The position numbers were made by a program, and so were the translations under genes. A stretch of 17,593 nt of DNA, taken from positions 1 through 17,593 of the forward strand of contig UQYA01000036.1 of the NCBI GenBank assembly GCA_900545165.1. Direction: 5' to 3'. Source of the DNA: an uncultured Collinsella sp. (GTDB lineage: Bacteria; Actinomycetota; Coriobacteriia; Coriobacteriales; Coriobacteriaceae). Numbering within the stretch: position 1 is the stretch's first letter; each line of letters begins with the position of its first letter. Positions 1 through 6,682 of the stretch are shown here, one piece after another. The notes below the pieces were generated by a model. The model was not told the origin of the DNA. It did not search any database and saw nothing but the letters and a program-made list of their open reading frames with translations.

Positions 1-604
1 ACGTGACGGCTGTGGCGTCGCCCGCGAGGTGGGGCAGAACGGCTTTGGCATACTCTACGCTGGCGAGGTTGACGATCGTGGTGTTTGAACCTGCCGGGGC
101 GATAACCCGCGCGAGCTTGTCGCTCCAAAACGCGTAGAGGTCTCGGGCATCGTCAACGGCGAGCTTCGCACCCATCTCCAGCCGATACGGTTCGACGGCA
201 TGAAAGGGGCGTACGCATCCGTAAAGGCCCGAGAGGATCCACAGATGGTCTTGCAGCCATGCGAGCTGCGCGGCATCCATCACCTCGGGTGCCATGCTCT
301 GGTATTGAATGCCGTGATAGGACATGACGGCGGGGGAGGTATTGCGGGCGATATCGGGATTGTCGAGGTCGCCGTTTTCCAAGATGGGCTCGAACTCATG
401 CAGGGTGTTGAGGCAAGGCCCCAGCAGTTTGTCACTCACGTTCCATAGCGCCTGCAGGCCGCCGCTGCCTTCATTTCGCTCAATATCTAGCAACGCGCGA
501 TGCAGTCGAGCCGTCTCGCGCGCAAAGGGCGGAATGCCCAGGACTTCAAAAGCATCTTGGGCCGAGCGCATCTGCTTGGCGGGCGAAATGATGACCTGCA
601 GCAT
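1..604 (-). CDS. yaaA: Peroxide stress protein YaaA (UPF0246), 3' end cut off by the window
   Basis: Reading leftward from the ATG at 604-602, 201 codons stay open to the window edge. The family is usually about 250 residues, so roughly the last fifth is missing. The protein opens with MLQVIISPAKQM, the typical YaaA N-terminus. At residues 125-144 it carries SGLYGCVRPFHAVEPYRLEM, which matches the family signature SGLYG-x-RP-x-PYRLEMG. In E. coli, YaaA binds DNA and lowers free intracellular iron during peroxide stress, limiting Fenton damage. That role is family knowledge and is not shown by this sequence. The start is supported by AGAGGAGA a few bases upstream. It lies downstream of the M18 aminopeptidase on the same strand, but a strong hairpin in the 103-bp gap argues against simple read-through. 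Identification is firm because of the signature. Confidence 0.93.
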   Translation of the reverse strand, partial: MLQVIISPAKQMRSAQDAFEVLGIPPFARETARLHRALLDIERNEGSGGLQALWNVSDKLLGPCLNTLHEFEPILENGDLDNPDIARNTSPAVMSYHGIQYQSMAPEVMDAAQLAWLQDHLWILSGLYGCVRPFHAVEPYRLEMGAKLAVDDARDLYAFWSDKLARVIAPAGSNTTIVNLASVEYAKAVLPHLAGDATAVT

Positions 605-626
605 GGACTCTCCTCTGTCAAAAAGG

Positions 627-695
627 AAGTTGCGGTGGAATACGGTCTGTTTTGGCCGTTTATAGGCCAGTTTAGTCCGTATTTCACCGCAAGTT
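627..695 (-). terminator. Long imperfect hairpin between the aminopeptidase gene and yaaA, terminator-like on the minus strand
   Basis: Positions 627-645 pair with 677-695: 19 positions with one mismatch (629/693) and one G-T pair (638/684). Inside lies a second stem, 653-657 with 665-669 (TGGCC/GGCCA), around a 7-nt loop, so nearly the whole 69 nt folds on itself. Read leftward, it follows the aminopeptidase stop by 12 nt and is itself followed by TTCCTTTTTG. It could therefore end that transcript. Its length and symmetry exceed a normal terminator, so it may instead be a copy of a dispersed palindromic repeat. Only a genome search can decide. Confidence 0.6.
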
Positions 696-707
696 ATGAA
701 GGGCTGG

Positions 708-2105
708 TTAGGCGCGCTCGAGGAAGGCCTTGTAGCCGCGGTAGGCCTCGTAGATATCGGCCTTGTTGGCGACCTCCCATAGGGCGTGCATGGACAGAAC
801 GGCAACGCCGGAGTCGATGACATTCATGCCGTACTTGGCCATGATGTAGGCGATGGTGCCGCCGCCACCTGCGTTGACGCGGCCGAGCTCACAGGTCTGG
901 AAATCCACGCCTGCCTTGTCCATGATGTCGCGGACGAGGGCCACATACTCGGCATCGGCGTCGTTGGAGCCGCCCTTGCCGCGGCTGCCCGTGTACTTGT
1001 TAAAGCACAGGCCGCGACCCATAAAGGCGGCGTTCTTGGTCTCGAACTTGGCGGCATAGCCCGGGTCGAAGCCGGCGGACACGTCAGAGGAGAGCATGCG
1101 GCTGCGGGCGAGCGCGCGGCGCAGGGCCAGCGGGCTACCCTCGCCGGCGAGCGTCATGATCTCGGCGACGGTGTTCTCGAAGAAGCGGCTCGTCATGCCG
1201 GTGGCACCCACGGAACCGATCTCCTCTTTGTCGACGATGAGCGTGATGCTCGTGCGCTCCACGTTGGTGACGTTGATCTGGGCGAGCATAGAGGGGTAGG
1301 CGCAGACGCGGTCGTCGTGGCCATAGCCCAAGATCATGGAGCGGTCGAGGCCCATGTCGCGGGCGGGGCCGGCGGGCACGACCTCGATCTCGGCGGAGAG
1401 GAAGTCCTCCTCCTCGACGCCGTACTGCTCTTTGAGGATGTCCAAGAACATCTGCTTGACGGGCTCCTTGGGAGCGTCCTTGTCGTCCTCATCGAACTTG
1501 ACGGGGCGGCCGCCCACGATCACGTCGAGGATCTCGGCGTCGACGGCGTCCTTGGCAGGCTTGGACATCTGCTCGCTCGAGAGATGGATCAGCAGGTCGG
1601 AGATGGTAAAGACCGGGTCGTCGGCCTTGTCGCCGATGTTAATGTCGACGGTGGTGCCGTCCTTTTTGCAGATGACGCCTACGAGTGCGAGCGGGGAGGC
1701 CACCCAGTGGTAGCTCTTGACGCCGCCGTAGTAGTGCGTGTCGAGATAAGCCATGTCGCCGGCCTCGAAGGCGGGGTTCTGCTTAAGGTCCAGGCGCGGC
1801 GAGTCCACGTGCGCGCCCAGGATGTTAAAGCCCTGCTCGAGCGGGGCGGTGCCCAGGTTGACGAGCATAAGGTCCTTGCCGTGATTGGCGGCGTACACCT
1901 TGTCGCCTGCCTTGAGCTCGCGGCCTTCGGCGATTACGGTCTCCAGGTCGACGTATCCCGCCTCCTCGGCCATCTTGATGCCGGCCTTGACGCACAGGCG
2001 CTCGGTCTTGTTCTCACTCAAAAACTGCTTATAGCCGCGGCAAAGCTCCTCGAGCTCCTCGATTTGCTGTGGCGTGTACTTTTTCCATGCGCAGGGACGC
2101 TCCAT
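708..2105 (-). CDS. apeA: M18 family zinc aminopeptidase
   Basis: This 465-residue protein is a co-catalytic dinuclear-zinc aminopeptidase of the M18 (aspartyl aminopeptidase / yeast LAP4) family, which removes N-terminal residues from peptides in the cytoplasm. The metal and catalytic residues are visible in order: HVDSPR at 99-104 (zinc His and the Asp two residues on), GHDDR at 262-266 (bridging Asp), DKEEIGS at 292-298 (catalytic Glu and zinc Glu), SSDVSAG around Asp341, and SMHALWE with His440. Length is normal for the family. The open frame extends far upstream to 2693, but the ATG at 2105-2103 is chosen because AAAGGAG sits 8 nt before it and the protein then begins where homologues do. 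The upstream extension would overlap polA antisense. It is transcribed divergently from polA. Preferred substrate cannot be read from sequence. Confidence 0.93.
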   Translation of the reverse strand: MERPCAWKKYTPQQIEELEELCRGYKQFLSENKTERLCVKAGIKMAEEAGYVDLETVIAEGRELKAGDKVYAANHGKDLMLVNLGTAPLEQGFNILGAHVDSPRLDLKQNPAFEAGDMAYLDTHYYGGVKSYHWVASPLALVGVICKKDGTTVDINIGDKADDPVFTISDLLIHLSSEQMSKPAKDAVDAEILDVIVGGRPVKFDEDDKDAPKEPVKQMFLDILKEQYGVEEEDFLSAEIEVVPAGPARDMGLDRSMILGYGHDDRVCAYPSMLAQINVTNVERTSITLIVDKEEIGSVGATGMTSRFFENTVAEIMTLAGEGSPLALRRALARSRMLSSDVSAGFDPGYAAKFETKNAAFMGRGLCFNKYTGSRGKGGSNDADAEYVALVRDIMDKAGVDFQTCELGRVNAGGGGTIAYIMAKYGMNVIDSGVAVLSMHALWEVANKADIYEAYRGYKAFLERA

Positions 2106-2144
2106 GACGCAGGCTCCTTTCGGATCGATCGTGCTGGTTGATGT

Positions 2145-2179
2145 ACCGTGAGCCATCGTATCACGCGCGGGCTCACGGT
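2145..2179. promoter_or_regulatory. 10-bp inverted repeat around a possible apeA -10 element
   Basis: ACCGTGAGCC (2145-2154) and GGCTCACGGT (2170-2179) form a perfect 10-bp inverted repeat with a 15-bp centre. On the minus strand the centre holds TGATACGAT, whose TACGAT (2160-2155) could be the -10 element of the leftward aminopeptidase gene. The arms would then flank the promoter core like an operator, or form a hairpin at the mRNA 5' end. No good -35 was seen. The rightward polA gene has TGTAAACT at 2222-2229 as its own possible extended -10, giving a leader of about 35 nt. Confidence 0.35.
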
Positions 2180-2271
2180 GGCGGGGGAGCTTGATGTGAG
2201 GTGGCCGCGGGGCGGGGAGCGTGTAAACTGGAGTGAGCAAACCGTGCCCAGCCCAAAGCGAGGTATTCAAT

Positions 2272-5022
2272 ATGTCTGACAAGCGCCGCACCTTTGCCGT
2301 TATCGACGGCAACTCGCTCATGCATCGCGCCTTCCACGCCGTGCCGCCGACCATGAACGCGCCGGACGGTCGCCCCACCAACGCGATTTTTGGCTTTCTG
2401 AACATGTTTCTTAAGATGATCGACGCCTTTAACCCCGACGGCGTTGTTGTGGCGTTTGACAAGGGCAAACCGCGCGTGCGCATGGAGATGCTGCCGCAGT
2501 ATAAGGCGCAACGCCCGCCCATGGACCCCGATCTGCATGCGCAGTTCCCTATGATTAAGGAGCTGCTCACCGCGCTCAACGTGCCGATTCTGCAGTCCGA
2601 GGGCTGGGAAGGCGACGATATCCTGGGAACCATGGCGCGCCTGGGTGAAGAGGCCGGCTGCGACATGCTACTGGTGACCGGCGACCGCGACATGTATCAA
2701 CTCGTGACCGAGCACGTCAACGTGGTCTCGACCCGCAAGGGCCTGTCCGACGTGGCGATTATGACGCCCGAGAGCGTGGACGACCTGTATCACGGCATCA
2801 CGCCGGCGCTCGTGCCCGACTTTTATGGTCTGAAGGGCGACACGTCCGATAACATCCCCGGCGTGCCGGGCATCGGCCCCAAAAAGGCGAGCGCGCTCAT
2901 TGCGCAGTACGGTAGCCTGGACGAGGTCATCGCACATGCCGACGAGGTCAAGGGCAAGATGGGCGAAAACCTGCGCGCGCACATCGACGATGCCCTGCTG
3001 AGCCGCAAGGTCGCGACCATCCGCACCGATGCGCCCGTTGAGCTCGATTTTGAGGCGACGTCCTTCCCGGCGTATTCTGCCGATGAGGTTTCCGCGGCGC
3101 TGGGCACGCTTGGTATCACCGCCATGCAGAACCGTTTCTTGGCGCTGATCGGTGGCGAGGGCGGGGCTGCTGCTGCCTCCAGTGTGTTTGAGACGCCTGC
3201 GATGGTTCGCGCAGCCGCGGGCGATGCTGACGCGCTTGGTGCCGTTGCGGCTGAGATTTCCCGCGCGATTGGTGCCGGTGAGTGGGTCGCCGCCGTGGTG
3301 GACGACGACAAGGAAGAGGGTGCGCTCTTTGGACTGACGCGTACGCTGTGGCTAGCGACGTCAAAGGGGCTCTTTGCGCTCGAGGAAGCTGATGACGGCA
3401 TGCCTGCCGCTGTCGAGGGCTTCAATCTAGCCCACGGCGTGATCGCTGGTGTGCTCGCGCGTCTGTTTATGGAGGGCCGCGTGGCGAGCCCGGACATGAA
3501 GGCGCTGCTGCACGAGCTTTCGCCTATCGATTCCTCTGAGCCCGAGCTCATGGACCCGCTGTCCGCTGATTCCACGCGCATCTTCGATACCGTGGTTGCC
3601 GCCTACCTGCTGGATTCCGACCGCTCCGAGTTCGATGAGGCGTATCTGGCCGATACCTATCTGCAGATGGCGCTGCCTGCGGCGCGTGGTGCAGAGGGTA
3701 TCGGCGAGGACGCCCCCGCGCCTGCCGCTCGCACGGCGGCCTTGACGCTGGCGCTGGTCGCACCGCTGCGCGATCGCATGGCCCGTGAGAACGCCGCCAA
3801 CGTGTTCGACGGTATCGAGATGCCGCTTGTGCCGGTGCTTGCCAAGATGGAGCGCGCGGGCATGCTCGTGGATCCCGATCGGCTGCGCAGCCTGTCCGAG
3901 GGCCTGGCGACCCAGATTACCGAGGTTGAGCGCAGTATTCGCGACCTGGCGGGTGACGAGACCTTTAACATCGGCAGTCCCATGCAGCTGTCGCACGTGC
4001 TCTTTGATGTGATGGGGCTTCCGACCAAGGGCCTCAAGAAGACTAAGCGCGGCTATTATTCGACCAACGCCAAGGTGCTGAGCGACCTTGCGCGTGACCA
4101 CGAAATCGTGCGCCTGATTTTGGACTGGCGTGAGAAGTCCAAGATCAAGTCCACCTATCTGGACACGCTGGGCCTACTACGCCGTGGTGACGGTCGTGTG
4201 CACACTACGTACAACCAGACCATCACGGCAACGGGGCGTCTGTCCTCGAGCGACCCGAACCTGCAGAACATCCCGACGCGCTCGGAGCTGGGTCGTACCG
4301 TCAAGACGGCGTTTTCGGCAGGCGAGGGAAGCGTCTTTTTGGCGGTGGACTACTCGCAGATCGAGCTGCGTCTGCTGGCGCATCTCTCGGGTGACGAGCA
4401 CTTGGTGCGCGCCTTTAACGAGGGCGAGGACTTCCATGCCGAGACGGCGGCGCGCGTGTTCGGTGTGCCGGTGTCCGAGGTAACGCCCGACCTGCGCAGC
4501 CGCGCCAAGGCCGTGAACTTTGGCATCGTGTACGGCCAGCAGGCCTACGGTCTGTCGCAGTCGCTGCATATCTCGATGGCCGAGGCGCGCGACATGATCG
4601 ACCGCTACTACGAGGCCTACCCGGGCGTGCGTACGTTCCTCGACAACGTGGTGGCGCGCGCCAAGCAGACGGGCTACGCCGAGACCATGTATGGCCGCAG
4701 ACGCCATATTCCGGAGCTCAAGGCCAAAAACCCGCAACTCCGCGGTTTTGGCGAGCGCACGGCCATGAACCACCCCATGCAGGGAACCGCCGCCGACATC
4801 ATCAAGATCGCCATGGCCCGCGTAAGCCGCCGCCTGGAAGAAGAGGGCTTTGCTGCCCACATGATTCTGCAGGTACACGACGAACTGGACTTTGAGTGCC
4901 CGGTCGACGAAGTCGAGCGCCTAACCACCATGGTCCGCGACGTCATGGAACACGTAGTAGACCTCCGCGTCCCCCTAATCGCCGAAGCCAGCACCGGCAT
5001 AACCTGGGCCGATGCCAAATAG
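2272..5022 (+). CDS. polA: DNA polymerase I
   Basis: At 916 residues this is a full-length PolA that fills gaps and removes RNA primers during replication and repair. The 5' nuclease domain (about 1-300) shows VIDGN with Asp12, GWEGDDILG, VTGDRD and the helix-hairpin-helix GVPGIGPKKA. The polymerase domain shows motif A DYSQIELR (Asp693), motif B RSRAKAVNFGIVYG (Lys746, Tyr754) and motif C VHDE (His869-Asp870-Glu871). The middle domain lacks the expected 3'-5' exonuclease acidic motifs: no intact DxE, no NxxxD and no YxxxD tyrosine motif. This suggests no proofreading, as in Bacillus and mycobacterial PolA. ATG 2272 is preferred over an in-frame GTG at 2233 because homologues begin near this point, GCGAGG precedes it, and a likely -10 overlaps the GTG region. 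Confidence 0.97.
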   Translation: MSDKRRTFAVIDGNSLMHRAFHAVPPTMNAPDGRPTNAIFGFLNMFLKMIDAFNPDGVVVAFDKGKPRVRMEMLPQYKAQRPPMDPDLHAQFPMIKELLTALNVPILQSEGWEGDDILGTMARLGEEAGCDMLLVTGDRDMYQLVTEHVNVVSTRKGLSDVAIMTPESVDDLYHGITPALVPDFYGLKGDTSDNIPGVPGIGPKKASALIAQYGSLDEVIAHADEVKGKMGENLRAHIDDALLSRKVATIRTDAPVELDFEATSFPAYSADEVSAALGTLGITAMQNRFLALIGGEGGAAAASSVFETPAMVRAAAGDADALGAVAAEISRAIGAGEWVAAVVDDDKEEGALFGLTRTLWLATSKGLFALEEADDGMPAAVEGFNLAHGVIAGVLARLFMEGRVASPDMKALLHELSPIDSSEPELMDPLSADSTRIFDTVVAAYLLDSDRSEFDEAYLADTYLQMALPAARGAEGIGEDAPAPAARTAALTLALVAPLRDRMARENAANVFDGIEMPLVPVLAKMERAGMLVDPDRLRSLSEGLATQITEVERSIRDLAGDETFNIGSPMQLSHVLFDVMGLPTKGLKKTKRGYYSTNAKVLSDLARDHEIVRLILDWREKSKIKSTYLDTLGLLRRGDGRVHTTYNQTITATGRLSSSDPNLQNIPTRSELGRTVKTAFSAGEGSVFLAVDYSQIELRLLAHLSGDEHLVRAFNEGEDFHAETAARVFGVPVSEVTPDLRSRAKAVNFGIVYGQQAYGLSQSLHISMAEARDMIDRYYEAYPGVRTFLDNVVARAKQTGYAETMYGRRRHIPELKAKNPQLRGFGERTAMNHPMQGTAADIIKIAMARVSRRLEEEGFAAHMILQVHDELDFECPVDEVERLTTMVRDVMEHVVDLRVPLIAEASTGITWADAK

Positions 5023-5056
5023 GGAAGCAACCACAGTTCCAAAGTAACCAAAAACA

Positions 5057-5090
5057 GAAGGACGCCCCTTATCAACAAGGAGCGTCCTTC
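5057..5090. terminator. Terminator hairpin between convergent polA and HAD gene
   Basis: GAAGGACGC (5057-5065) pairs with GCGTCCTTC (5082-5090), and CCTT/AAGG extends the stem after one mismatch, closing on a 6-nt loop. Rightward it lies 35 nt past the polA stop but is followed only by GTTCAATT. Leftward it is followed by TGTTTTTGG, a better U-tract, so it may serve the HAD gene as much as polA. A bidirectional role fits the convergent layout. Confidence 0.65.
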
Positions 5091-5158
5091 GTTCAATTAA
5101 ATTCAGCCAAAGTATCTAGGCGCCAAGACGCCACCCAGACGGCGAGCAAGTCACCCAA

Positions 5159-5288
5159 GGACCTGGCCGGGCGAGGCGGGTAAGTTTTTCGTAGATTCCG
5201 CACGAGCCGGAAAGCACTTAATGTGCTTTCCGAGCGAGCCCAGGACCTGACCGAGCGAAAAACTTACCCGCCTCGCCCGGCCAGGTCC
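5159..5288. repeat. 130-bp palindromic element with 33-bp perfect inverted arms and a nested 10-bp hairpin
   Basis: Positions 5159-5191 and 5256-5288 are exact reverse complements over 33 bp, separated by 64 bp. Inside that spacer, CGGAAAGCAC (5208-5217) and GTGCTTTCCG (5223-5232) form a 10-bp hairpin with a TTAAT loop. The left-arm start GGACCTGGCCGGGCGA also recurs in direct orientation, diverged, at 5243 (GGACCTGACCGAGCGA). The short motif CGAGC recurs seven times between about 5140 and 5310. The element lies between the polA terminator and the HAD stop, and ends 11 bp from that stop. No flanking target duplication or coding frame of interest is visible. It resembles a miniature inverted-repeat element or a BIME-like extragenic palindrome, but copy number cannot be judged from one window. 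Confidence 0.8.
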
Positions 5289-5299
5289 GACGAGCCACG

Positions 5300-6127
5300 T
5301 TAACGAGCCGCCAAGATGGCGTCGATGAGCGTCAGTACGCCCCCGTCGTTGTTGCTCGGAATGCGCCACTTGGCATGCGCGTTCATGTGCTCCTCGGCAT
5401 TGTCCACGATAAAGCTGTGACCGACGCGCTCCAGCATGGGGATGTCGTTGTACGTATCGCCCACGGCGGCAGCGTCGGCGATATCGATGCCCAGGTGTTC
5501 GCACAGGTGCGCGACGCCGGCGCCCTTGTCGACGCCCAGGTTCATAAAGTCGATCCACTCGCGCCCGGCGTTGGTGACGTAGAGCTTGTCCGAGAACTCG
5601 GGACTATAGGTCTCGCGGAAAGCGGGCTCGGCGTCGTAGCCGGGGAAGAAGACCGAAATCTTGTTGGACTCGAAATCAATGCCCTCAAAGCTGTCGACGT
5701 AGTTGATTGTGTTGTAGTAGACGCTGATCTCGTCGTGGTACTGATGGTCGCGGGCAAGCACGTAGAACTCGTCGAAGCAGCAAAGGACGGGGACAGCGCG
5801 AGGATCCTCCGAGGCACGGCTCAAGACCTGCTGATACAGCTCCACGTCAATATTGCTCTTATAGATATAGCTGCCGCGATAGATCACGCACGCTCCGTTG
5901 TCGGGACAAAAGGCGAGGCGGTTCTTGATGGCCTCGAACATCTCCTCGAGCTTGGGGGCGGGACGTCCGCTGGCGGGGCAGAATACGATGCCGGCGTCGG
6001 CGAGCTTGTCCAGGCGCTCATCAAGACCCTGGGGCAGCACACGCTCGTCGGTCAGCAGCGTCTTGTCCATATCGACGGCGAGAATCTTAATGTTGCCGAT
6101 GTTGGCGTCCGATTCGTAAGTTTGCAT
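5300..6127 (-). CDS. Cof-type HAD-IIB phosphatase
   Basis: This 275-residue protein has all four haloacid dehalogenase motifs: DMDKTLLT with nucleophile Asp19 and Asp21, ASGRP with Ser53, Lys201 in VDKGAG, and GDTYNDIPML with Asp224, Asn227 and Asp228. The large insert between motifs II and III is the type IIB cap found in Cof/YbiV-like enzymes, which dephosphorylate sugar phosphates and other small metabolites in the cytoplasm. The true substrate is unknown. The ATG at 6127-6125 is supported by a GAAAGG sequence upstream. It converges with polA and diverges from argG. Upstream on the minus strand, TATAAC (6168-6163) is a possible -10 with a roughly 30-nt leader, preceded by two copies of AAATACGCTC 21 bp apart. 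Family assignment is firm and the specific function is open. Confidence 0.92.
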   Translation of the reverse strand: MQTYESDANIGNIKILAVDMDKTLLTDERVLPQGLDERLDKLADAGIVFCPASGRPAPKLEEMFEAIKNRLAFCPDNGACVIYRGSYIYKSNIDVELYQQVLSRASEDPRAVPVLCCFDEFYVLARDHQYHDEISVYYNTINYVDSFEGIDFESNKISVFFPGYDAEPAFRETYSPEFSDKLYVTNAGREWIDFMNLGVDKGAGVAHLCEHLGIDIADAAAVGDTYNDIPMLERVGHSFIVDNAEEHMNAHAKWRIPSNNDGGVLTLIDAILAAR

Positions 6128-6162
6128 AAAAGCGGGCCTTTCGTTTCGAGATTGTTTCAGAC

Positions 6163-6216
6163 GTTATAACCATCAACTCGTAGTCGAGCGTATTTTCGCA
6201 GGAACGGAGCGTATTT
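6163..6216 (-). promoter_or_regulatory. Possible HAD gene promoter with two AAATACGCTC direct repeats
   Basis: On the minus strand TATAAC (6168-6163) is a possible -10 element about 35 nt before the HAD start. Where the -35 should be there is no good hexamer. Instead AAATACGCTC occurs twice, at 6216-6207 and 6195-6186, exactly 21 bp apart, or two turns of the helix. This looks like a site for a regulator bound in tandem, but it is only a pattern. Confidence 0.35.
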
Positions 6217-6237
6217 GCACCACGCTTCACAAAGTAA

Positions 6238-6298
6238 TGAAAAAACTTTTCAGAAATTTGAATTTGTCGCTTGCGCAGCGTGCACTTTATCGTAATAT
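6238..6298 (+). promoter_or_regulatory. Candidate argG leader promoter with upstream palindrome
   Basis: TTGCGC (6271-6276), a 16-bp spacer and TAATAT (6293-6298) make a plausible sigma-70-type promoter that would start a leader transcript near 6305. Just upstream, TGAAAA-AAC-TTTTCA (6238-6252) is a 15-bp palindrome in an AT-rich stretch, in a position suited to an activator or repressor. A second possible promoter is TTACCG-16-TACGAT (6335-6362), which would start near 6369. Either one would include the leader ORF in the transcript. Whether the palindrome is an ArgR site is unknown, as it is not a clear match to ARG boxes. Confidence 0.4.
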
Positions 6299-6401
6299 AG
6301 CGACCATCGAAAACGGAGACGGAAAAACAACCGCTTACCGAGGAAAAGGTACCGTTTACGATATTAGAATTGCGCCCGGCGATAGGTGAAAGGAGAGGCA
6401 G

Positions 6402-6476
6402 ATGCAGTTCGTAAAGATCATCACCACTGCAGACAATGCCATCCGACGCCAGCGCGCAATTTCCCGACGACGATAA
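6402..6476 (+). CDS. Arginine-rich 24-residue leader peptide upstream of argG
   Basis: ATG 6402 is preceded by AAAGGAG with a 6-nt spacing, among the best ribosome binding sites in the window, so this short frame is very likely translated. The peptide is unremarkable for 14 residues, then reads RRQRAISRRR and stops at TAA (6474-6476). Six of the last ten codons are Arg and three consecutive CGA codons come right before the stop. CGA is otherwise uncommon here, since nearby genes mostly use CGC and CGT. It sits in the leader of argG, the penultimate step of arginine synthesis, 206 nt before that start. This matches the logic of ribosome-mediated attenuation peptides such as TrpL, HisL and IlvL: shortage of the charged tRNA stalls the ribosome on the codon run. 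I know of no described family for it. The role is inferred. Confidence 0.78.
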   Translation: MQFVKIITTADNAIRRQRAISRRR

Positions 6477-6628
6477 CAATCGTCTCTGTCCGCATGGGGC
6501 GCAATGCCTCAACAGAGTCATTTTGAGGTCGTTGGGTTTTAAGCACGACATAGCCGCATGTTTCTAGGGCATGCCTGTGATGCATTCTGCTGAATAACCT
6601 GATATTGCACGGTTTTTGACCTCAAGGT
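6465..6628 (+). promoter_or_regulatory. Candidate attenuator: mutually exclusive RNA pairings between leader ORF and argG
   Basis: Several pairings can form after the Arg codons. Hairpin A joins GACGAT (6469-6474) to ATCGTC (6479-6484) and contains the last Arg codons and the stop. Hairpin B joins CTCTGT (6484-6489) to ACAGAG (6512-6517), with inner GCAT/ATGC, and is followed by TCATTTTG. Hairpin C joins CCTCAA (6507-6512) to TTGAGG (6523-6528) and clashes with B. The same TTGAGGTC (6523-6530) can instead pair with GACCTCAA (6618-6625). No classical GC stem with a long U-run is present. The best U-run is TTTTT at 6613-6617 after a weak stem. Control could thus be by Rho or by access to downstream RNA. 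Confidence 0.45.
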
Positions 6629-6682
6629 GACTTGCAACTGACCGATGTCCTAACTAGCTACCAAGGGCGAAAGGAAACAGCC

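Noticed and set aside
786..2141. 451-codon open frame on the plus strand across the aminopeptidase gene
   Set aside because: Its translation is low-complexity Val/Asp/Gly/His sequence typical of the antisense of a GC-rich gene, and the minus strand encodes a full M18 enzyme with all metal ligands.
2233..2271. GTG 2233 as the polA start
   Set aside because: It adds 13 unconserved residues and overlaps the likely -10/start-site region. ATG 2272 fits homologues.
2106..2693. Upstream extension of the aminopeptidase frame to 2693
   Set aside because: It would run antisense through the start of polA. The extension has no family similarity, and AAAGGAG marks the ATG at 2105.
6087..6551. 154-codon minus-strand frame between the HAD gene and argG
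   Set aside because: No family resemblance, no good ribosome binding site, and it overlaps the HAD start and the promoter and leader of argG.
6580..6596. ATTC-TGCT-GAAT upstream of argG as an ArgR box
   Set aside because: The half-sites are in the reverse order to the known TGAAT-N4-ATTCA pattern, so the match is not meaningful without more sites.
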